Below are positions 1 through 7,256 of a DNA stretch of 64,000 nucleotides, one piece after another; position 1 is the first letter of the stretch; every line of letters begins with the position of its first letter. Position numbers and translations under genes: made by a program. The notes beneath the pieces were generated by a model that saw only the letters and a program-made list of their open reading frames with translations, made no database searches and was not told where the DNA came from. This DNA is from Clostridiales bacterium (GTDB lineage: Bacteria; Bacillota; Clostridia; Oscillospirales; Oscillospiraceae), in contig JAAYBD010000029.1 in assembly GCA_012719035.1 (NCBI GenBank), positions 41,940 to 105,939 on the forward strand, read 5' to 3'.

Positions 1-1193
1 AAGTCACGAAGCTTCTCCATCGAGTCTTTTAAGACAGCCGGTTCGGGGAGATAGACTATTCGGAAATGGTCCGGCTGTCCCCAGTGAAAGCCGCCGCCAT
101 GGACTAACAGAACCTGCTTTTCGCGCAGGAAATCTAAAACAAATTGTTCGTCATTAGTAATATTAAAGCGCTTTGCATCGATTTTTGGAAATACATAGAA
201 TGCCGCTTTCGGGCGGACATAGCTGATGCCCTCGATTTTGTCCAGTGCATCGCAGATGGTTTTCCGCTGTTCATATATACGTCCCCCGGGCTTGAGCAAT
301 TCCTCCGTCGAATCAAGGTCCTCAAGCGCGGGCTTGATAGCGCGCTGGGCGGGCACGTTGGAACAAAGCCGCATGGAAGACAGCATATTAAGTCCTTCGA
401 TAAAGCTCTTTGCATGTTCTTTGTTGCCCGAAAGGCAAAGCCATCCGCAGCGGTAGCCGGCAATAAGGTGCGACTTTGAAAGTCCGTTCAGCGTAACGAC
501 AAAAAGGTCGGGAGCGAGAGAGGCGATCGATGTGTGCGTCCTGCCGTCCAGAAGCAGCCTGTCGTATATTTCATCCGCAAATATGGTCAAATCATTTTCG
601 CGTGCAATTTGAGCGATTTGTTCAAGTAAATCGCGTTCATATAAAGTGCCTGTCGGGTTGTTTGGATTTATTATTACAATGCCTTTTGTTTTCGGCGTTA
701 TTTTGCTCCTAATGTCCGCGATATCGGGCATCCAATCGCTTTTTTCATCGCAGATATAATGTACGGCCGTACCGCCGGAGATTGTTACGGCAGCAGTCCA
801 CAGCGGATAATCAGGAGAGGGGATAAGTACCTCGTCGCCGCAGTCAAGAAACCCCTGCATACACATGACGATAAGCTCTGAAAGACCGTTGCCTGTGTAA
901 ATGTCATCAGCGCAAACACCCTCCATGCCTTTTTTACGGGCGTAGGCGGCAATCGCTTCGCGGGCCTCCAGAATACCCTTTGAATCGGAGTAGCCCTCGG
1001 ACGCGGAAAGTGTGCTTGATACTGCGTTCAGAATGCGTTCGGGAGCCTCAAATCCGAAGGCGCCGGGATTTCCTATGTTTAGCTTCAGGATTTTGGCTCC
1101 TGCCGCCTCCATTGCCATTGCTGCGTCTAAAACGGGACCCCGTACGTCATAGGCAACGTTGTTTAGCTTGCTTGATTTTAAAATTTCCTTCAT
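1..1193 (-). CDS. PLP-dependent aminotransferase (alanine/aspartate aminotransferase-like), 3' end truncated by window edge
   Basis: Reverse-strand reading from CAT at 1191-1193 gives MKEILKSSKLNNVAYDVRGPVLDAAMAMEAAGAKILKLNIGNPGAFGF...INPNNPTGTLY...NGLSKSHLIAGYRCGW; class I/II aminotransferase motifs incl. NPNNPTG and SKS..AGYR.G. Not in the ORF track because it runs off the window. Confidence 0.9.
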   Translation of the reverse strand, partial: MKEILKSSKLNNVAYDVRGPVLDAAMAMEAAGAKILKLNIGNPGAFGFEAPERILNAVSSTLSASEGYSDSKGILEAREAIAAYARKKGMEGVCADDIYTGNGLSELIVMCMQGFLDCGDEVLIPSPDYPLWTAAVTISGGTAVHYICDEKSDWMPDIADIRSKITPKTKGIVIINPNNPTGTLYERDLLEQIAQIARENDLTIFADEIYDRLLLDGRTHTSIASLAPDLFVVTLNGLSKSHLIAGYRCGWLCLSGNKEHAKSFIEGLNMLSSMRLCSNVPAQRAIKPALEDLDSTEELLKPGGRIYEQRKTICDALDKIEGISYVRPKAAFYVFPKIDAKRFNITNDEQFVLDFLREKQVLLVHGGGFHWGQPDHFRIVYLPEPAVLKDSMEKLRD

Positions 1194-1207
1194 AACTTAA
1201 TCCTCCC

Positions 1208-1502
1208 ACAAAAAACTAAAGCCCTAAGCATATATAAATATGCTTAGGGCGAACTGATGTCCGTGTTACCACCTAAATTCGGGATAAAAAATCCCGCACT
1301 CATACGGTACTTGAAAACATGTTTCGCATACCGAGCTCCCTGTAACGGTGGAGTGCCGTTGGAGCGTACTTGCATGCGTATGCGTTCCGTCCACAGCTCA
1401 AAGGCGGCTTCAGCGCTTCGTTCATGAAGCCTTGCAGCAAACGGCTTCTCTCTGAATTTCGCTCAGCGCTTACTATTCCTTTTCATAGCTTTTTTCTTAT
1501 TG
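1208..1502 (-). ncRNA. T-box riboswitch leader upstream of the aminotransferase
   Basis: Reverse strand contains T-box-like AATTTAGGTGGTAACACGG (1261-1279), followed by terminator hairpin GCCCTAAGCATA..TATGCTTAGGGC (1221-1250) and T-run; long structured leader starting near a consensus promoter. Confidence 0.85.
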
Positions 1503-1508
1503 GTGTAT

Positions 1509-1537
1509 ATTATAAACACCCCGAAGTCGATTGTCAA
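1509..1537 (-). promoter_or_regulatory. Sigma-A promoter for T-box/aminotransferase
   Basis: Reverse strand TTGACA (1532-1537), 17-bp spacer, TATAAT (1509-1514): perfect consensus. Confidence 0.85.
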
Positions 1538-1687
1538 CTGCTTTTTTCACTAACAATTTGCGAAACACGATTGCTTTAAAATGTTAAAAAGGCAAAATCT
1601 TATGCTGCATGTTCCTCGGCAGCGGCGACTTCCCGCTTGCATTTCCGACCTGTTTCAAGGGCCGCCGCATTTCTTCCCAAGAATATA

Positions 1688-2575
1688 TTATTCCACCCCG
1701 GTCAGATCAAAGCTTGGAATAAGCTCGTCTGTTGCGGAGGACAGCTCCTGAAAATATCCGTTTTCGATACCGGACAGGGAGAGATAGTTCAGCACTCTGT
1801 CGTATTCCTGCTGTGTAAGAGAGCGTGCAAGCTCAGGAAATCTCTCTTTATCGGCAAAGGGAACAAATTGGCTCATGAGACTGATAAGGACAGCGTCTTT
1901 CGGAAAGTATTCGGCAATCCAGTCAATGACATCAAAAGCGTCGTCAAGCCGGTCGGGAAGGATGAGGTGGCGAACCAGCACGCCTCTTTTTAACAGTCCC
2001 TCATCGTCCATTACATATTTTCCCGTCTGCCTATACATCTCGATTATGGCAGACCTCGCAATGTTCGGGTAGTCTTTCGCACCGGAATAACGAAAAGCCG
2101 CATCCGATGAGGTGTATTTGAAATCGGGCATATACACCTGAACATAACCTTCGAGAGTTTTTAGCGTTTCAACACTCTCATATGCGGAGGAATTCCATAC
2201 GACGGGGATTTTTAATTTTGCAATTTTGAGCGCCTCGATGATTTTGTCCGTAAAATGCGTTGGGGTGACAAGATTTATATTGTGGACGCCGCTTTCCTCA
2301 AGTTCCGAAAAAATCTCGGCGAGCCGCGGAATGTCTACGGTTTTGCCGCAACGGTCAAAGCTGATTTTCCTGTTTTGACAGAAGACGCAGTGCATATTGC
2401 AGCCCGAAAAAAACACCGTTCCGCTGCCTCGCACGCCGCTTATGCAGGGCTCTTCGCCATAATGCGGAGCTGACCTCGCAATTACCGGCAAATCGGCGCA
2501 GAGACAAAATCCAAACCCGCCGCTTTTCCTATCAACGCGGCAGTTGCGGGGACAGAGTGTACATCTTGTATTCAT
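1688..2575 (-). CDS. Radical SAM protein, pyruvate formate-lyase activating enzyme-like (PflX type)
   Basis: MNTRCTLCPRNCRVDR..., HYGEEPCISGVRGSGTVFFSGCNMHCVFCQN (CxxxCxxC radical SAM cluster). Confidence 0.88.
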   Translation of the reverse strand: MNTRCTLCPRNCRVDRKSGGFGFCLCADLPVIARSAPHYGEEPCISGVRGSGTVFFSGCNMHCVFCQNRKISFDRCGKTVDIPRLAEIFSELEESGVHNINLVTPTHFTDKIIEALKIAKLKIPVVWNSSAYESVETLKTLEGYVQVYMPDFKYTSSDAAFRYSGAKDYPNIARSAIIEMYRQTGKYVMDDEGLLKRGVLVRHLILPDRLDDAFDVIDWIAEYFPKDAVLISLMSQFVPFADKERFPELARSLTQQEYDRVLNYLSLSGIENGYFQELSSATDELIPSFDLTGVE

Positions 2576-3051
2576 TCAGTTGGCTCCGGAATTTTACAGA
2601 CGTCGACCCATTCAAGTGCGGAGGAGTACTCAAAAAGTTCTTCCGGTGCCAGTTCTATAGCGCTGTTTGAACTGCCAACGGCGGGGAAAACCGTTTTAAA
2701 GCGCAGAACAGACTCGTCGATATAAACTGGAACCCCGTCATTTATTCCAAACGGGCAGACACCGCCGACAGCGTGACCGACAAGTTCCGGAACCTCGTCC
2801 GCGGAGAGCATTTTTGCTTTTATGCCGAATCTGTCCTTAAACTTATGGTTGTCTATCCTTGCGTCGCCCGCGGCAACAACGAGGATGCAGCTCCCATTGT
2901 TTTTGAATGACAGGGTTTTGGCGATACGGGCAGGCTCAACTCCAAGTGCTTCCGCCGCAAGCTCGACCGTCGCGCTTGAAACATCAAACTCCATGACCCT
3001 GTTTTCAATACCGTATGAGCGGAAAAACTCGCGCCCTTTTTCGATGGACAT
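2572..3051 (-). CDS. YbaK/EbsC family protein (aminoacyl-tRNA deacylase-like)
   Basis: MSIEKGREFFRSYGIENRVMEFDVSSATVELAAEALGVEPARIAKTLSFK...GHAVGGVCPFGI; start chosen at internal Met next to RBS-like AGGAGAGAG. Confidence 0.88.
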   Translation of the reverse strand: MSIEKGREFFRSYGIENRVMEFDVSSATVELAAEALGVEPARIAKTLSFKNNGSCILVVAAGDARIDNHKFKDRFGIKAKMLSADEVPELVGHAVGGVCPFGINDGVPVYIDESVLRFKTVFPAVGSSNSAIELAPEELFEYSSALEWVDVCKIPEPTE

Positions 3052-3241
3052 TTTTCTCTCTCTCCTTAGTATCACTTAAAGGTGAAAAATTAATATGCGC
3101 ATATATTAGCACGATTTGAAGTCAATTGCAAATATTCATGATATTCATATATATGCGGCGTAATAGCGTAAGAAACTAAATAATATTCACAGATTCGTTG
3201 ATATTATTGCATTTTTACTATTGCCTTATGAAAAACAGAAT

Positions 3242-3482
3242 GGTATAATGCCTACAAAGCAGACATTATACCTGATTTAAAAGCATATACCATAACGCTG
3301 CTTCGCAGCTATGGTATAATGTCTACAAAGCAGACATTATACCTGATTTAAAAGCATATACCATAACGCTGCTCCGCAGCTATGGTATAATGTCTACAAA
3401 GCAGACATTATACTTGATTTAAAAGCATATACCATAACGCCGCTTCGCAGCTATGGCATAATGTCCACAAAGCGGACAACAT
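3242..3482 (+). repeat. Tandem array of a 71-bp unit, ~3.4 copies, with two hairpin-forming palindromes per unit
   Basis: Starts GGTATAATG at 3242, 3313, 3384 and GGCATAATG at 3455, i.e. exact 71-bp period; arms GTATAATGTCT/AGACATTATAC and ATACCATA..GCTGC/GCAGC..TATGGTAT. Confidence 0.95.
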
Positions 3483-3567
3483 GGGGCTGATTTTAAATAA
3501 CATATCATTACGCCCGAAGGCGGTCATGATAGATACATTCAAATCGACAATAATCGGAGGAAGAACA

Positions 3568-4782
3568 ATGAGCGATATAAAAAAATGCGTGCTTGCATAT
3601 TCGGGCGGTCTTGATACATCGATAATTATTCCATGGCTGAAGGAGAACTACGGCTGTGAAGTAATTGCAGTTTCCGGAAATGTCGGTCAAGCGGACGAGC
3701 TTGAAGGACTTGAAGAAAAAGCACTCAAAACAGGTGCAAGCAAGCTGTATGTACTGGATCTCGTAGATGATTACGCTGAAAACTATCTTATCCCCACCAT
3801 GAAGGCGGGCGCAAAATACGAAACCTATCTTCTCGGCACCGCAACTGCGCGCCCCTGCATAGCAAAGGGGCTTGTAGAAGTTGCACTGAAAGAAGGAGCG
3901 GACGCGATCTGCCACGGCTGTACGGGAAAGGGCAACGATCAGGTACGCTTTGAGCTTACTATCAAAGCGCTGGCTCCGCAGATGAAAATCATTGCCCCAT
4001 GGAGAGAGTGGGACATAAAGAGCCGTGAGGAAGAAATCGAATATGCAGAGGCTCATAATGTTCCTTTGAAAATAAATCGCGAAACAAACTATTCAAAAGA
4101 TAAGAACATGTGGCATCTGAGCCATGAGGGACTTGATCTTGAGGATCCCGCCAACGAGCCGACCTACAATAAACCCGGCTTTCTTGAAATGAGTGTTTCT
4201 CCCGAAATGGCTCCGGACAAGCCGACCTATGTTGAGATAGAGTTTGAAAGGGGTACGCCGGTTGCCGTTGACGCTGAAAAGATGAAAGCCTCAGATATCA
4301 TTTGGAAGCTCAATAAGCTTGGTGGAGAAAATGGCATAGGCATTATCGATATTGTAGAAAACCGTCTTGTCGGCATGAAATGCCGCGGCGTCTATGAAAC
4401 ACCGGGCGGCACTATTTTATATCATGCGCATCAGGTGCTTGAAACGCTTTGCCTTGACAAGGCGACCGCGCATTTGAAAGAGCAGCTTGCCGTTACTTAT
4501 GCAGAACTTGTATATAACGGACAGTGGTTTACCCCGCTTAAAAAAGCCCTCGACGCATTTGTCGAAACGACCCAGGAAAATGTTACGGGAAAAGTAAAGC
4601 TGAAGCTTTATAAGGGCAATATGATAAACGCCTCTGTCATCTCACCGTATTCGCTTTATTCCGAGAACATCGCCACTTTTGGAGAGAGCGATTATAACCA
4701 AAAGGATGCCGAAGGCTTCATAAACCTGTTCGGACTTCCGATAAAAGTCAAGGCAATGCTTGAACAGGGGCTTCTGAATTAA
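3568..4782 (+). CDS. argG: Argininosuccinate synthase
   Basis: [41 protein letters not shown]...; RBS CGGAGG at ~3555. The longer ORF start at 3481 overlaps the repeat array and is unlikely. Confidence 0.97.
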   Translation: MSDIKKCVLAYSGGLDTSIIIPWLKENYGCEVIAVSGNVGQADELEGLEEKALKTGASKLYVLDLVDDYAENYLIPTMKAGAKYETYLLGTATARPCIAKGLVEVALKEGADAICHGCTGKGNDQVRFELTIKALAPQMKIIAPWREWDIKSREEEIEYAEAHNVPLKINRETNYSKDKNMWHLSHEGLDLEDPANEPTYNKPGFLEMSVSPEMAPDKPTYVEIEFERGTPVAVDAEKMKASDIIWKLNKLGGENGIGIIDIVENRLVGMKCRGVYETPGGTILYHAHQVLETLCLDKATAHLKEQLAVTYAELVYNGQWFTPLKKALDAFVETTQENVTGKVKLKLYKGNMINASVISPYSLYSENIATFGESDYNQKDAEGFINLFGLPIKVKAMLEQGLLN

Positions 4783-4798
4783 ACAGAGCTTTATATAA

Positions 4799-4830
4799 AA
4801 AGGCAGGCAAAATAATGCCTGCCTTTTTTA
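4799..4830 (+). terminator. Rho-independent terminator after argG
   Basis: AAGGCAGGCA-AAATA-ATGCCTGCC followed by T-run. Confidence 0.85.
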
Positions 4831-4902
4831 TCGGGATTGAATATCTTTTGAGACTGTGCTAAACTTACCGAATACAACATTATGAGAGCAGGAGGACAAG
4901 CT

Positions 4903-5487
4903 ATGGCAGATATAAATAAGAAGCAGGCATGGGAACTGCTGAAAGAGTATAATAAGGACAGCTTCCATTTGAAACATGCCCAGACCGTTGCGCTTTGCAT
5001 GCGGCATTTTGCGGAAAATGAGGGATATGCGGAGGAAGCGGATTTTTGGGAGATTGTCGGAATGCTCCATGATCTGGATTTTGAGATATATCCTGACCAA
5101 CACTGCATCAAGGCGCAGGAGATCATGCGCGAAAAGGGTCTGGACGAAAAGCTTATCCATGCTGTCGCATGCCATGGTTACGGCATATGCTGCGATATTG
5201 TACCGGAGCTGCATATGGAAAAAGTGCTTTTTGCAGTAGATGAGCTTACGGGGCTTATCGGTGCCGCCGCACTTATGCGTCCGTCAAAGAGCGCTCAGGA
5301 TATGGAACTTAAATCACTTAAAAAGAAATTTAAGGACAAAAGATTTGCGGCCGGATGCAGCCGCGAAACTATAGAAAAAGGTGCGGAGATGCTGGTGTGG
5401 GAGCTTGACACACTGCTTGACAAGACCCTTAGGGCAATGTGCGCCTATGAAGACAAAATCAATGACGAGAAATACTATGAAACGTAG
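4903..5487 (+). CDS. HD domain-containing protein
   Basis: MADINKKQAWELLKEYNKDSFHLKHAQTVALCMRHFAE...MLHDLDFEIYPDQH; RBS GGAGGA at 4891. Confidence 0.85.
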   Translation: MADINKKQAWELLKEYNKDSFHLKHAQTVALCMRHFAENEGYAEEADFWEIVGMLHDLDFEIYPDQHCIKAQEIMREKGLDEKLIHAVACHGYGICCDIVPELHMEKVLFAVDELTGLIGAAALMRPSKSAQDMELKSLKKKFKDKRFAAGCSRETIEKGAEMLVWELDTLLDKTLRAMCAYEDKINDEKYYET

Positions 5488-5513
5488 AAGCCCCGCTTCT
5501 TAAGGAGATAAAA

Positions 5514-6857
5514 ATGCCTAATGGCGAGAATACCATTTTAAAAGGAAAAATATTCGGACCGCTCATCAAGTTTGCGATACCCCTTATGCTTTCGATACTT
5601 CTTCAGGCGCTTTACGGTGCCGTTGACCTTATTGTAGTCGGAAAATTCGGGAGCACATCAAGTGTATCCGCGGTATCTAACGGAAGCCAGGTCATGCATA
5701 CGGTAACGGGCTTGATTACCGGGCTTACAATGGGAGTTACCGTATTGGTCGGACGTTATGTCGGCGCAAAGGATGAGGAACAAGCTGCAAGAACCGTCGG
5801 AGCGATGATAAAGCTTTTTGCTGTCATTGGGATACTTATAACAATCACTATGGTAGTATTTGCGGACAAAATTGCGGTTTTGATGCAAGTTCCCGAAGCG
5901 GCGCTTGAAAAGGCGGTCATATATATCAGAATTTGCTCATCGGGAGCGATTTTTATTGTTGCCTTCAATGCGATAAGCGGTCTTTTCAGAGGTTTGGGAA
6001 ATTCAAAATCGCCGCTTCTTTTTATCGCAATCGCCTGTGCGGTAAACATTGCAGGCGATCTTTTGCTTGTCGCTGTTTTCAAGCTTGACGCGGCGGGTGC
6101 TGCTATAGCAACGGTTTTTGCCCAGACGGTCAGCGTGCTTTTCTCTATCTATAAAATCAAGAAAGACGGACTGCCCTTTGCGTTTGGGAAAGAACACCTT
6201 AAAAATACAGGCGATTTTCAAAAAAGCATTTTGAAAATCGGAGGACCTGTTGCACTTCAGGACTTTCTTGTAAGCGTTTCGTTCCTAATCATTATGGCTA
6301 TAATCAACACCATCGGACTTGTTGCCTCAGCCAGCATAGGAATTGCGGAAAAGCTCTTTGTGTTTCTCGCGATTGTACCGATTTCCTTTATGTATGCGCT
6401 ATCCGCTTTTGTTGCGCAGAATGTTGGTGCAAAACAGGAGCACAGGGCTATAAAGGCAATGGGTATTGCAATGATCGTTTCATTTTCATTCGGAGTTGCA
6501 ATGTCAGCCCTCACATACTTTGAGGGTGATTTGCTTGCAAGGGTATTCGAAAAAAATCCGGTCGTAATTGAGTCGACACACAGCTATCTGCGCGGGGTTT
6601 CGCTTGAATACATGATAATTTCTATAGCATTCTGCTTTTTGGGCTATTTTAACGGAATCGGAAAAACAACTTTTGTAATGATTGCAGGACTTGTTTCCTC
6701 GTTCTGCTTCAGAATTCCGCTTTCCTATTACCTGAGCCGGCTTCCGAATACGGATTTATTTACTATCGGTCTTGCTGTGCCGATTTCCGCAGCTTCAAGC
6801 TTAGTTATGTGCGTCGTGTACTACTTTTTTGTGCGGGGAAAACGGCTGGATATGTAA
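5514..6857 (+). CDS. MATE family efflux transporter
   Basis: 447 aa polytopic protein: PLIKFAIPLMLSILLQALYGAVDLIVVGKFGSTSSVSAVSNGSQVMHT..., typical MATE. Confidence 0.93.
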   Translation: MPNGENTILKGKIFGPLIKFAIPLMLSILLQALYGAVDLIVVGKFGSTSSVSAVSNGSQVMHTVTGLITGLTMGVTVLVGRYVGAKDEEQAARTVGAMIKLFAVIGILITITMVVFADKIAVLMQVPEAALEKAVIYIRICSSGAIFIVAFNAISGLFRGLGNSKSPLLFIAIACAVNIAGDLLLVAVFKLDAAGAAIATVFAQTVSVLFSIYKIKKDGLPFAFGKEHLKNTGDFQKSILKIGGPVALQDFLVSVSFLIIMAIINTIGLVASASIGIAEKLFVFLAIVPISFMYALSAFVAQNVGAKQEHRAIKAMGIAMIVSFSFGVAMSALTYFEGDLLARVFEKNPVVIESTHSYLRGVSLEYMIISIAFCFLGYFNGIGKTTFVMIAGLVSSFCFRIPLSYYLSRLPNTDLFTIGLAVPISAASSLVMCVVYYFFVRGKRLDM

Positions 6858-6862
6858 AAAAG

Positions 6863-6888
6863 CGCGGAGCATTCTGGCTCCGCGTTTT
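6863..6888 (+). terminator. Rho-independent terminator after MATE gene
   Basis: CGCGGAGC-ATTCTG-GCTCCGCG-TTTTAG. Confidence 0.75.
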
Positions 6889-6949
6889 AGTTTGAGGATA
6901 AAAGGTTAAAATGTGCGTATAAAAGCTGCTGCAGCCATGAAACAAGCTG

Positions 6950-6978
6950 TTGACAAGCTATCATAAAACTGATAAAAT
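6950..6978 (+). promoter_or_regulatory. Sigma-A promoter for alaS T-box
   Basis: TTGACA (6950-6955), 17-bp spacer, TAAAAT (6973-6978). Confidence 0.75.
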
Positions 6979-6984
6979 TTATCA

Positions 6985-7222
6985 GTCATATTGTAGAAAT
7001 CGCAATGAAAAAGTCAGCGAGAAGCAGGCGGTGTAAAGCGAGGGAGAACGGTGAAAGCTCCTCACAGGCACTTTTTGCAGCCGCTTTTGAGCGATCCGTG
7101 AAAGCGGGCGGTTTGTCCCCGATAAAAGGCAGCATAAGATACTCCGATTCCGGGGTAAATTAGGGTGGTACCGCGAAGGCACGCTTTCGCCCCTAAAGAG
7201 TAGGGGACGGGAGCATTTTTTT
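6985..7222 (+). ncRNA. T-box riboswitch leader of alaS
   Basis: AGGGTGGTACCGCG at 7162-7175, then GCCCCTA..TAGGGG..T-run; immediately upstream of alaS; GCA/GCC triplets in the 3' half of the Stem I-like region. Confidence 0.93.
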
Positions 7223-7256
7223 TAGAGAGAGCAATATTTGGAGGAACGCAATAGAC

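Noticed and set aside
3094-3105. ATATGCGCATAT palindrome upstream of the YbaK-like gene
   Set aside because: Short, AT-rich and single; not distinguishable from chance without a genome-wide count.
3242-3482. Possible CRISPR array
   Set aside because: The whole 71-bp unit repeats with no variable spacers, and no cas genes are present.
3481-3567. N-terminal extension of argG from 3481
   Set aside because: Extension overlaps the repeat array and lacks a proper RBS; ArgG homology begins at [14 protein letters not shown] with RBS at 3555.
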